Source: an uncultured Collinsella sp. (lineage in GTDB: Bacteria; Actinomycetota; Coriobacteriia; Coriobacteriales; Coriobacteriaceae). From it: a stretch of 64,000 nucleotides of DNA. The notes beneath the pieces were generated by a model that was not told the origin of the DNA, searched no databases, and was given only the letters and a program-made list of their open reading frames with translations. The DNA lies in assembly GCA_900542315.1 (NCBI GenBank), contig UQMV01000005.1, positions 14,230-78,229 on the forward strand. Reading direction: 5' to 3'. A program made the position numbers and the translations under genes. Positions 57,681 through 64,000 of this stretch are shown here, piece by piece (within the stretch, counting starts at the first letter, position 1; each line of letters begins with the position of its first letter).

Positions 57681-58814
57681 TTACTTCCAAACGCGCTCGG
57701 CGATGCGCTTGACCAGCGCGATCTTTGCCCACTGCTCGTCCTCGGTCAGCTTGTTGCCAATCTCGCAGCTAGCAAAGCCGCACTGGGGCGACAGGTACAG
57801 GTTCTCGAGCGGCACATACTTTGCGGCCTCGTGGATACGTTCGACGATAACGTCCTCGTCCTCAAGCTCAGCCACCTTGGTGGTCACCAGGCCCAGCACG
57901 ACCTTCTTGCCGGGAGCAACGTACTTGAGCGGCTCAAAGCCACCGGCGCGTGGCGTATCGAACTCAAGGTAGAACGCGTCGACGTTCTCATGTGCGAACA
58001 GGTACGGCGCAATGGGATCATAACCACCCTCGAAGGCATACGTGGAGTGATAGTTGCCGCGGCACACGTGCGTGTTGATAACCAGATCGTCGGGCTTGCC
58101 CGCGATGGCGGCATTGTTGAGCGCCACACCTAGCTCGGACACCTTTTGCAGGTCAACCGGGCTCATGCCGGTCTTGGACACAAAGTCGGTATCGCAATAG
58201 ATGCCCCAGGTGCAGTCATCAAATTGGATGTTGCGGCAGCCCGCGGCATACAGGTCGGCAATCACGGTGCGGTATGCTGCGGCAATGGCATCGGCGAGCT
58301 CTTCGTCGGTCTTGTAGATGGCGCGTAGACTCTCCTGCTGGCCGTCGCAGCGGTCGAGCGTGACTTCGGAGAACGTCTGGATCGGCGCCGGAATGGTTTG
58401 CCGCGCGATCTGGCCCTCCCCCTCAAGCGCCTTGACAAACTTAAAGTGCTCGACGAACGGATGGTTCTCGCCGCTAATGGGACCGGTTACCACGGCGGTG
58501 TCGGCGGTAGTCTCCTCATCGTGGAACATGTAGCCCGTGCGCGAGGCGCGGCGCTCAATGCCGTTGAGTCCCCACATAAAATCGAGGTGCCAGTAGCTGC
58601 GGCGGAACTCGCCATCGGTAATCACCTGCAGGCCGGCGGCCTTCTGCTTGGCCACCAAATCGCGAATGGCATCGTCCTCGACGGCCTTAAGCCCCCCGGC
58701 ATCAAGCGTGCCTGCCGCATAGGCAGCACGGGCGTCCTTTACAGCCTGCGGACGAAGAAAGCTGCCGACGATATCGGCGCGAAACGGCGCGTTCGGTTGA
58801 ATCGAAGTGCTCAT
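57681..58814 (-). CDS. MetE-like methyltransferase (YxjG/YxjH family)
   Basis: The 377 residues match the YxjG/YxjH family, related to the C-terminal catalytic half of cobalamin-independent methionine synthase: FRADIVGSFLRPQ, VITDGEFRRSYWHLDFMWGL, IQFDDCTWGIYCD, INTHVCRGNYHSTYAFEGGY and LYLSPQCGFASCEIGNKL. The His and Cys in these motifs should bind zinc. Such proteins are tied to methionine synthesis or salvage, though the methyl donor is unproven. GGGAGATATCT precedes ATG 58814. The LysR gene lies upstream, with a palindromic operator between them. Confidence 0.9.
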   Translation of the reverse strand: MSTSIQPNAPFRADIVGSFLRPQAVKDARAAYAAGTLDAGGLKAVEDDAIRDLVAKQKAAGLQVITDGEFRRSYWHLDFMWGLNGIERRASRTGYMFHDEETTADTAVVTGPISGENHPFVEHFKFVKALEGEGQIARQTIPAPIQTFSEVTLDRCDGQQESLRAIYKTDEELADAIAAAYRTVIADLYAAGCRNIQFDDCTWGIYCDTDFVSKTGMSPVDLQKVSELGVALNNAAIAGKPDDLVINTHVCRGNYHSTYAFEGGYDPIAPYLFAHENVDAFYLEFDTPRAGGFEPLKYVAPGKKVVLGLVTTKVAELEDEDVIVERIHEAAKYVPLENLYLSPQCGFASCEIGNKLTEDEQWAKIALVKRIAERVWK

Positions 58815-58900
58815 AGATATCTCCCTTTGCATTGGTTGCTTTACTGGGACAGAGTATGAGCGTTCATATGGCCATCGTAAAATATACGTTTATAACAGTT

Positions 58901-58923
58901 TGATATAGATGCTTCCTATATCA
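58901..58923. promoter_or_regulatory. LysR operator before the MetE-like gene
   Basis: TGATATAG-N7-CTATATCA is a perfect 8-bp inverted repeat. Its ATAG-N7-CTAT core resembles the MetR/MtaR boxes of streptococci, which control methionine genes. It lies about 90 bases before the MetE-like start and just after the LysR gene. Confidence 0.65.
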
Positions 58924-58969
58924 GTCTGGACTGTCATAAAGAGACTTGAACCGTGCGGAGCACAGCAGC

Positions 58970-59866
58970 CTAGATATGCTGACGAATCGCGTCGATATAG
59001 GCCCGACCGTAGCGCGTGAGCGTCGTGTTCTTGCGCGTGATGATGCCAATCTCCATGTACTCGTCCACGTCGAGCGGAATCGAGATAATACCCGGCCCGT
59101 TGAGCTCGTGGCTGATCACGCCCGAACACACCGTGTAGCCGTTGAGGCCCATGGCCAAATTGAACAACGTCGCACGGTCGCGCACGCGGATGTTCTTGCG
59201 GCGCTCAAAGGTCGAGGTCAGTTCCTCGGAATAGTAAAACGAGTTATAGCTGCCCTGCTCGTAGGACAGGAACGGGTAGTCTTCCAAGTCCTCAAGCGTC
59301 ACGCTCGAGCGGCCCGCCAGCGGATGGTCGGCGCACACGAAGACATGCGGTGTGGCGCAGAAGAGCCCCTCGAATACGAGCTCGTTGGCGGCAAGCATGC
59401 GCTCGATGACCTCGCGATTGTGCTCCGACAGATACAGGATGCCGAGTTCGCTTTTCATATGCGCGACATCCTCGATAATTTCGTGGGTCTGCTCCTCGCG
59501 CAGGGTAAAGTCGTAGCGCGCGGCATCGAACTCGCGGATCACATCGACAAACGCATTAACGGCAAAGGAATAATGCTGGCAGCTCACACTAAAGTGCGGC
59601 ACCTGCTCGGACGTACCTTTGTACTTGCCCTCGAGCAGGTCGGCCTGGTCGAGCACCTGGCGCGCGTACCCCAAGAAGGTCTCGCCTTCCTCGGACACAA
59701 TGACACCCTTGTTGGTGCGCTCAAAGATATGCACACCCATCTCGTTTTCGAGATCGCGGATCGACGCGGTAATCGAAGGCTGCGACACAAAGAGCCGGCG
59801 CGAGGCCTCGGTGATGCTGCCGCATTCGGCAACTTTGACGACATATCTGAGTTGCTGGAGCTTCAT
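58970..59866 (-). CDS. LysR-family regulator, probably of methionine metabolism
   Basis: A protein of 298 residues with a LysR helix-turn-helix (LRYVVKVAECGSITEASRRL, FVSQPSITASIRDLENEMGV, HIFERTNKGVIVSEEG) and an effector domain of the CysB/CynR-like class. AGGGAGAAAGCC precedes the ATG. It lies 10 bases after the HAD gene and upstream of the MetE-like gene, with a palindrome of MetR/MtaR type in between, so it should control that gene. Confidence 0.88.
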   Translation of the reverse strand: MKLQQLRYVVKVAECGSITEASRRLFVSQPSITASIRDLENEMGVHIFERTNKGVIVSEEGETFLGYARQVLDQADLLEGKYKGTSEQVPHFSVSCQHYSFAVNAFVDVIREFDAARYDFTLREEQTHEIIEDVAHMKSELGILYLSEHNREVIERMLAANELVFEGLFCATPHVFVCADHPLAGRSSVTLEDLEDYPFLSYEQGSYNSFYYSEELTSTFERRKNIRVRDRATLFNLAMGLNGYTVCSGVISHELNGPGIISIPLDVDEYMEIGIITRKNTTLTRYGRAYIDAIRQHI

Positions 59867-59876
59867 GGCTTTCTCC

Positions 59877-60785
59877 CTAGACGTTTGTGACGTCGAAACC
59901 CGCCGTGTCCATTTGGCTCATAAACGACGGCATCTCCCCCGTCGCGGCGCAGGCGGCAATCTGATGCAGAGCCCCGGCAACCGCATCATCTGCCGCAGCG
60001 CCGATATGCCAGCGCGCGGCAGCCGTGACGGCCTCGTTGGCATTGGCGACTGCAACGGAGTTGGGAACGGCATCGATCATGGGCAAATCGTTATCGGAAT
60101 CGCCGAATACGGCCACCTCGTCGGGCATCAGGCCCAAAGCACGCGCCAGCTCCAGCGCAGCGCAGCCCTTGTCCCAGCCGGTCGGAAGAACGTCGAACAG
60201 GCGCACGCGGTTGTTGGGAAACACGAGCGAGAGCTCCGGCACCTCAGCGGCAACACGCTCGCGCAGCTCGGCGAGCTCCTCGCGCGAACGGGCACTCCAG
60301 ATATTCGCCTTGTATACCGGGGCATCGTCAACGACAGGACGACAGGGAGCCTCTTCGCCCTTGAGCCACGCGTTGCCGCCTGACTTCATGGCGCGACGCA
60401 CACGCTCGGGATCGTTTGTCACGCAATAGGCATCGTTATTCCAAAAGTCATCACCCAAACGGTAGACCTTCAAATACGTATCGTCGGTCTCCTGTTCAAA
60501 ATAATCGGCTAAGCGCATAAGGACATCGTTATCGATTGCGCGCGAAGCGACTACTTCGCCATCGACAAACATCACCTGGCCGTTGCAAAACGCACCGGTC
60601 GAGAAGCACTCGGAGCGATTGCGGAACATCCAGCCCATCGCGGACGGCTGACGACCCGAAACCGGACCAAAGTGCAGACCCGCCGCCTGCATGGCATGAA
60701 TACCCTCAATGGCGTAGTCGCTGGCGCCATCATGCCCGGCTGGAATCAGCGTATCGTCCATATCGGTTAGCACAAGTTTGATCAT
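59877..60785 (-). CDS. HAD-superfamily phosphatase (Cof type)
   Basis: A protein of 302 residues with the HAD motifs LVLTDMDDTLIPAG (motif I, nucleophile Asp), GPVSGRQPSAMGW (motif II region), a Lys near GWDKGCAALEL (motif III) and VAVFGDSDNDLPMIDAV (motif IV). The Cof group removes phosphate from sugars or cofactors; the substrate is unknown. GGGGGACTCT precedes ATG 60785. The LysR gene follows after 10 bases, so both may share a transcript. It is divergent from the thiamine operon. Confidence 0.88.
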   Translation of the reverse strand: MIKLVLTDMDDTLIPAGHDGASDYAIEGIHAMQAAGLHFGPVSGRQPSAMGWMFRNRSECFSTGAFCNGQVMFVDGEVVASRAIDNDVLMRLADYFEQETDDTYLKVYRLGDDFWNNDAYCVTNDPERVRRAMKSGGNAWLKGEEAPCRPVVDDAPVYKANIWSARSREELAELRERVAAEVPELSLVFPNNRVRLFDVLPTGWDKGCAALELARALGLMPDEVAVFGDSDNDLPMIDAVPNSVAVANANEAVTAAARWHIGAAADDAVAGALHQIAACAATGEMPSFMSQMDTAGFDVTNV

Positions 60786-60850
60786 AGAGTCCCCCGTCAT
60801 TTTCACCGTATCCATTGTAACGGTGCGCTAGTATAGGGAACAACAGATTC

Positions 60851-60945
60851 GATGCGGGAGTGCCGGCGGTGCAAACCACAAGGCTGAGAGGGCATGGGGC
60901 CCAATCCTTTGAACCTGTCAGTTAATGCTGGCGTAGGGAGCATGC
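60851..60945 (+). promoter_or_regulatory. TPP riboswitch (THI element)
   Basis: The conserved parts are present in order: GGGAGTGC, GGCTGAGAGGGC, AACCTGTCAGTTAATGCTGG and CGTAGGGAG. It binds thiamine pyrophosphate and controls thiM-thiE. A T-run terminator lies directly downstream, so control is probably at transcription: with ligand the terminator forms. Confidence 0.95.
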
Positions 60946-60954
60946 CGCCTTTAC

Positions 60955-60986
60955 AGGGGCGCTGTCTATGCACAGCGCCCCTTTTC
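60955..60986 (+). terminator. Riboswitch-controlled terminator
   Basis: A perfect 11-bp stem (aggggcgctgt / acagcgcccct) with a 6-nt loop is followed by TTTTCT, between the TPP riboswitch and the thiM ribosome binding site. Confidence 0.9.
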
Positions 60987-61007
60987 TATGCCAAGGAGGC
61001 ATGTGCA

Positions 61008-61847
61008 GTGATTGATTCGGAACAGCTTAAGCAACATATGGTCAAGGCCGTGGATGAGATTCGCGCTACCAATCCGATGGCCGGCTCCATCACCAACACG
61101 GTGACGATCGACTTTGTCGCCAACGCACAGCTCGCCGTGGGCGGATCGGCCGCCATGGTCTATCTGCCCGACGAGGGCGAGGCACTCGTTGCCGGCGGCG
61201 GCGCCATCTATCTCAACATGGGCACGCTCTTCCCCATTTACGAGCAAACGATTCCCCGCGCGGCCAAGGCGGCACACGACGCCGGTAAGCCCTGGGTGCT
61301 CGATCCGGTGGGTCTGGGTATCGGTAGCCTGCGCACCCAGCTGGTAAACGAACTCAAGCAGTACAAGCCCGCCATCGTGCGTGGCAACGCCTCCGAGATC
61401 ATCGCACTCGCCGGCCTGTGGGGTCTTGAGGGCGAGGCGGCCGATCTGAGCCGCGTGCGCGGTGTCGATACCACCGACACGGTCGACGCCGCCCGCGCTG
61501 CCGCCGTGGCGCTCGCCCGCTACACCGGCGGCGCCGTAGTGGTCTCGGGCGAAGTCGACCTGATTACCGACGGTACGACCGTGGCCAAGTCCCACGGCGG
61601 CAGCCCGCTCATGTCCAAGATCACCGGTTGCGGCTGCTCGCAGGGCGGCGTGCTAGCCGTGTACGCCTGTGCCGCCGACCCGTTTACGGCAGCCATCTGC
61701 GGCTCCGCGGTCTACAACGTTGCCGGCACGCGTGCCGCCGCTGTCGCCGATGCCCCGGCAAGCTTTAAGGTCGCCTTTATCGATGAGCTCTACCGCGCAA
61801 CCGCCCAGGACATCGCCAACAACCAGCTCGACCTCGAGGAGGCATAG
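61008..61847 (+). CDS. thiM: Hydroxyethylthiazole kinase ThiM
   Basis: ThiM family protein of 279 residues: GSITNTVTIDFVANAQLAVG, MVYLPDEGEALVAGGGAIYL, GKPWVLDPVGLGIGSLRT, VRGNASEIIALAG and MSKITGCGCSQGGVLAVYA (catalytic Cys region). It phosphorylates hydroxyethylthiazole for thiamine salvage. The start is GTG 61008, with AAGGAGG 8 bases before. Upstream in-frame sequence is riboswitch. It is the first gene of the thi operon. Confidence 0.94.
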   Translation: MIDSEQLKQHMVKAVDEIRATNPMAGSITNTVTIDFVANAQLAVGGSAAMVYLPDEGEALVAGGGAIYLNMGTLFPIYEQTIPRAAKAAHDAGKPWVLDPVGLGIGSLRTQLVNELKQYKPAIVRGNASEIIALAGLWGLEGEAADLSRVRGVDTTDTVDAARAAAVALARYTGGAVVVSGEVDLITDGTTVAKSHGGSPLMSKITGCGCSQGGVLAVYACAADPFTAAICGSAVYNVAGTRAAAVADAPASFKVAFIDELYRATAQDIANNQLDLEEA

Positions 61848-61850
61848 GCC

Positions 61851-62192
61851 ATGTCCGAGCCCGCAACCAATGCCGACATGAATACGCTCGTCGCCGTGGC
61901 CATCGCCCCGTGCGGCACCGGCGATGAGCTGTCCGCCGAGGTCGCCGAGGTCGTGCGCGTCATTCGTGAGAGCGGCCTTCCCAACCGCACCACCTCGATG
62001 TTCACCGAGATCGAGGGCGACTGGGACGAGGTCATGCAGGTCGTGCGCGACGCAACCTTTGTGTTGGCGAGCAAGGGCATCCGCACCGAAGTCGTGCTCA
62101 AAGCCGATATTCGACCCGGATTTACCGACACCATGACCGGCAAGCTCGAGCGCATGGAAGCACAGATCAAGAAGCAGGAGGAAGCACGATGA
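61851..62192 (+). CDS. Thiamine-binding protein (MTH1187/YqgV family)
   Basis: A protein of 113 residues matching the MTH1187/YkoF-like family: VAVAIAPCGTGDELSAEVAE, VIRESGLPNRTTSMFTEIEG and WDEVMQVVRDATFVLASKG. These ferredoxin-fold proteins bind thiamine or hydroxymethylpyrimidine and often sit in thi operons. The start follows the thiM stop by 3 bases, and its stop overlaps the thiE start (ATGA). Confidence 0.88.
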   Translation: MSEPATNADMNTLVAVAIAPCGTGDELSAEVAEVVRVIRESGLPNRTTSMFTEIEGDWDEVMQVVRDATFVLASKGIRTEVVLKADIRPGFTDTMTGKLERMEAQIKKQEEAR

Positions 62193-62884
62193 GCATCCGC
62201 GACAACCTTGATATCTCGGCCTATCTGGTACTCGGCCCCGAAAACACGCTCGGGCGCCCCGTGGGCGATATGGTGGCCCAGGCACTCGACGCCGGCTTTA
62301 CCTGCATCCAGGTGCGCTCCAAGGTGGCAAGCGCCCGCGAGATCATTGCGCTGACCGGCGACGCCGCGCAGGTAATCGCACAGGCTGGCAAGACCGGTCA
62401 GGTCGCTTTGCTGATTGACGACCGCCTGGACTGCGTACTCGCCGCGCGCGAGCAGGGCATTGCTGTCGACGGCGTGCACGTGGGTCAGAGCGACATTCCC
62501 GTCGAGGTCTGTCGCAAGCTGCTGGGGCCCGACGCCATCGTGGGCCTTTCGGCCCGTTGCGAGGAGATGCTCGAGTACGTCAAGACCGCCGACATGAGCC
62601 TAGTCGACTACCTGGGCATCGGCCCACTCCACGAGACCGAGACCAAGCGCGACTGCGGACGCGCGGCCGACGGCTCTATCATCACCAAGAGCTTTGAGGA
62701 CCTGGCCGCCCTCCACGCGGCAAGCCCCGTGCCCATCGTGGTGGGCGGCGGCGTCAAGACGGCCGACTTGCCGCAGCTTAAGGCAACCGGCGTCGACGGC
62801 TTCTTTGTGGTGAGCGCCGTCTGCAGCGCCGATGACCCCTACGCCGCGGCCAAGGAGCTCGTCGACACCTGGCAGCAGGCGTAA
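62189..62884 (+). CDS. thiE: Thiamine phosphate synthase ThiE
   Basis: A TIM-barrel protein of 231 residues matching ThiE: CIQVRSKVASAREI, LLIDDRLDCVLAAREQGI, GVHVGQSDIPVEV, IVGLSARCEEM, YLGIGPLHETETKRD and PIVVGGGVKTADLP. It couples the pyrimidine and thiazole phosphates into thiamine phosphate. The ATG overlaps the preceding stop. No thiD or thiC gene is in the window, so the operon is for salvage. A strong terminator follows. Confidence 0.95.
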   Translation: MSIRDNLDISAYLVLGPENTLGRPVGDMVAQALDAGFTCIQVRSKVASAREIIALTGDAAQVIAQAGKTGQVALLIDDRLDCVLAAREQGIAVDGVHVGQSDIPVEVCRKLLGPDAIVGLSARCEEMLEYVKTADMSLVDYLGIGPLHETETKRDCGRAADGSIITKSFEDLAALHAASPVPIVVGGGVKTADLPQLKATGVDGFFVVSAVCSADDPYAAAKELVDTWQQA

Positions 62885-62928
62885 GTCTAGGCCGAGCAGC
62901 TGGTTCGCAGCCTCATATCTTCAGCAAT

Positions 62929-62971
62929 GGAAAGCGCATCCCAGTTTGGACCATTCCGGGATGCGCTTTCC
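62929..62971. terminator. Bidirectional terminator between thiE and patatin gene
   Basis: A perfect 14-bp stem (ggaaagcgcatccc / gggatgcgctttcc) lies between the convergent genes. The flanks lack long T-runs. Confidence 0.75.
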
Positions 62972-62993
62972 GCCTAGATGGCGGCAGCAGCCT

Positions 62994-63863
62994 CTACCCT
63001 GCCAGATATGCCTCCAGTGCCGGCAAGGTCACCTCCGCATCGCGGCGACCGACCTGGTAGATGCGCTCGAGCTCATCCGGTTCGCGGCACAGCGACGGCA
63101 CCTTCACCGATTCGCTCGGCCGCACCACGAAGATCTCGCCGGCAGCCTCGCGACGTGCCAGGTCATCGAGCGTGGCATTGTAGACCTCATGCCGATGCTC
63201 AAGCGCTGCGACAAACTCCGGGTAGTGACGGAACACGCGCCGCAGCATGGGCATCACGCTGTTGGGCTGCTTCACAAAGCCCGCCGGCTGCGTGAGCACC
63301 ACGATATTGCGGTCATACCCCTGCGCAAACAGCCATGCGCTGGGAATAGAATCAGCCACGCCACCATCCAGATACTTATGCCCGTCAATAGCAACGGGAC
63401 GCGTCGCCACGGGAATAGCAGACGACGCCCGGATCCACTCGATATCCCGCTCGTCGCCATAAGGCAGGTCATGGTAGACGGCCTTGCCCGTCTCGATATC
63501 GGTACACACGCACGTAAACCGCATGGAGCAGGCACGATATGTCTCCAAATCGATGGGATCGCGCTCGATGGGCACCTCGTGATAGGCAAAATCGGCATTG
63601 AACATATCGCCGGTCCGCAGCCAGCTTGCTACACCCGCATAGCGCTTGTCGGCACAATAGGCCTTGTTATAGCGAATGGCGCGGCCGATCTGGCGCGATT
63701 TAAAATTGTAGCCAAACGCCGCGCCCGCCGAGACACCCACCATATGGTCGCAGGTCAAACCGTGCTCCATCCAAACGTCGAGCACGCCCGCCGTATACAT
63801 ACCGCGGTAGCCGCCTCCCTCGAGCGCAAGCCCCACCGTGCGCGTCATATTTGGCTGTGTCAT
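62994..63863 (-). CDS. Patatin-like phospholipase
   Basis: A protein of 289 residues with the patatin motifs: LALEGGGYRGMYTAGVLD (oxyanion loop), MVGVSAGAAFGYNF (nucleophile Ser in GVSAG) and KYLDGGVADSIP (catalytic Asp in DGG). It should be an acyl hydrolase of the YjjU/RssA-like group acting on lipids. No signal peptide is seen. GGAGATGGTCGC precedes the ATG. Confidence 0.92.
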   Translation of the reverse strand: MTQPNMTRTVGLALEGGGYRGMYTAGVLDVWMEHGLTCDHMVGVSAGAAFGYNFKSRQIGRAIRYNKAYCADKRYAGVASWLRTGDMFNADFAYHEVPIERDPIDLETYRACSMRFTCVCTDIETGKAVYHDLPYGDERDIEWIRASSAIPVATRPVAIDGHKYLDGGVADSIPSAWLFAQGYDRNIVVLTQPAGFVKQPNSVMPMLRRVFRHYPEFVAALEHRHEVYNATLDDLARREAAGEIFVVRPSESVKVPSLCREPDELERIYQVGRRDAEVTLPALEAYLAG

Positions 63864-63973
63864 GCGACCATCTCCGTCCCCGCAAATTTAAACGGAACAA
63901 GTATACCCGTCAACATATACCGCCCCAGACGCATTTTTCATGCGCACCCAGGCGTTGCCGTTTGGGGAATCAG

Positions 63974-63996
63974 AACCACCCTTAAAAAGGGTGGTT
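63974..63996 (-). terminator. Hairpin at the window end
   Basis: A perfect 10-bp stem (aaccaccctt / aagggtggtt) with a 3-nt loop lies at the right edge. It probably ends a gene beyond the window on the minus strand. Confidence 0.55.
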
Positions 63997-64000
63997 TGCT

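Noticed and set aside
62929..62971. Attachment-site-like perfect repeat after thiE
   Set aside because: It is a single inverted repeat between convergent genes with no nearby integrase or tRNA gene; a terminator explains it.

Overview
The window is high-GC, gene-dense bacterial DNA with strong purine-rich ribosome binding sites, frequent GTG starts and many ATGA or zero-gap gene junctions. The gene content points to an anaerobic, gut-dwelling actinobacterium of the class Coriobacteriia, most likely Collinsella or a close relative. The supporting genes are a reverse rubrerythrin, a ferredoxin-fused EtfA next to EtfB and a lactate-type flavoprotein, a choloylglycine (bile salt) hydrolase, PdxR-PdxST and a TPP riboswitch controlling thiM/thiE. 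The assignment is inferred from gene content and style; no rRNA or tRNA gene was found.

Layout. 1-9.5 kb: the 3' end of purL, an EamA exporter, a frameshifted diguanylate cyclase, a kdgT-like permease, azlCD, an HD hydrolase, and an operon for a flavoprotein dehydrogenase with EtfB and EtfA, probably electron-bifurcating lactate oxidation. 9.9-13.1 kb: five mostly secreted or anchored proteins without clear families. 14.0-19.6 kb: a three-gene operon of a TerB_N/TerB_C protein, a BrxD-like ATPase and a BrxHI/Lhr-like helicase, with no other BREX gene nearby; this is the best candidate for an undescribed system. 19.6-26.2 kb: a spermidine-synthase-like protein, Elp3, an XRE regulator with a DUF4097 protein, a Trm9-like methyltransferase and a TrmB-like enzyme, giving a tRNA-modification flavour. 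26.5-34.6 kb: a Ski2-type helicase, a DUF2130 coiled-coil protein, a YdjC deacetylase, a complete IS3-family element, and a HIRAN / 59-residue acidic protein / metallophosphoesterase group. 34.7-35.0 kb: a tiny holin-like toxin locus with type I toxin-antitoxin features.

35-43 kb: an aldehyde and alcohol dehydrogenase pair, a DUF5131 protein, reverse rubrerythrin, and divergent pdxR / pdxST. 43-50 kb: an RGG-repeat protein, an MFS exporter, an atypical deformylase, an HTH-aminotransferase fusion with its own operators, and a LysR/EamA divergent pair. 50-60.8 kb: kup, bile salt hydrolase, a second deformylase-like protein lacking the catalytic Glu, two NCS2 permeases, an esterase, and a HAD / LysR / MetE-like group with a clear palindromic operator. 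60.8-64 kb: TPP riboswitch, thiM, thiamine-binding protein, thiE and a patatin.

The intergenic DNA is unusually rich in structured repeats. One class of small hairpins has variable stems and a constant GGGAC loop core; three copies sit directly after stop codons and one is split by the IS3 element. A second element of about 160 bp occurs twice between convergent genes, with compensatory changes in its stems. No CRISPR array, prophage or replication origin was seen.
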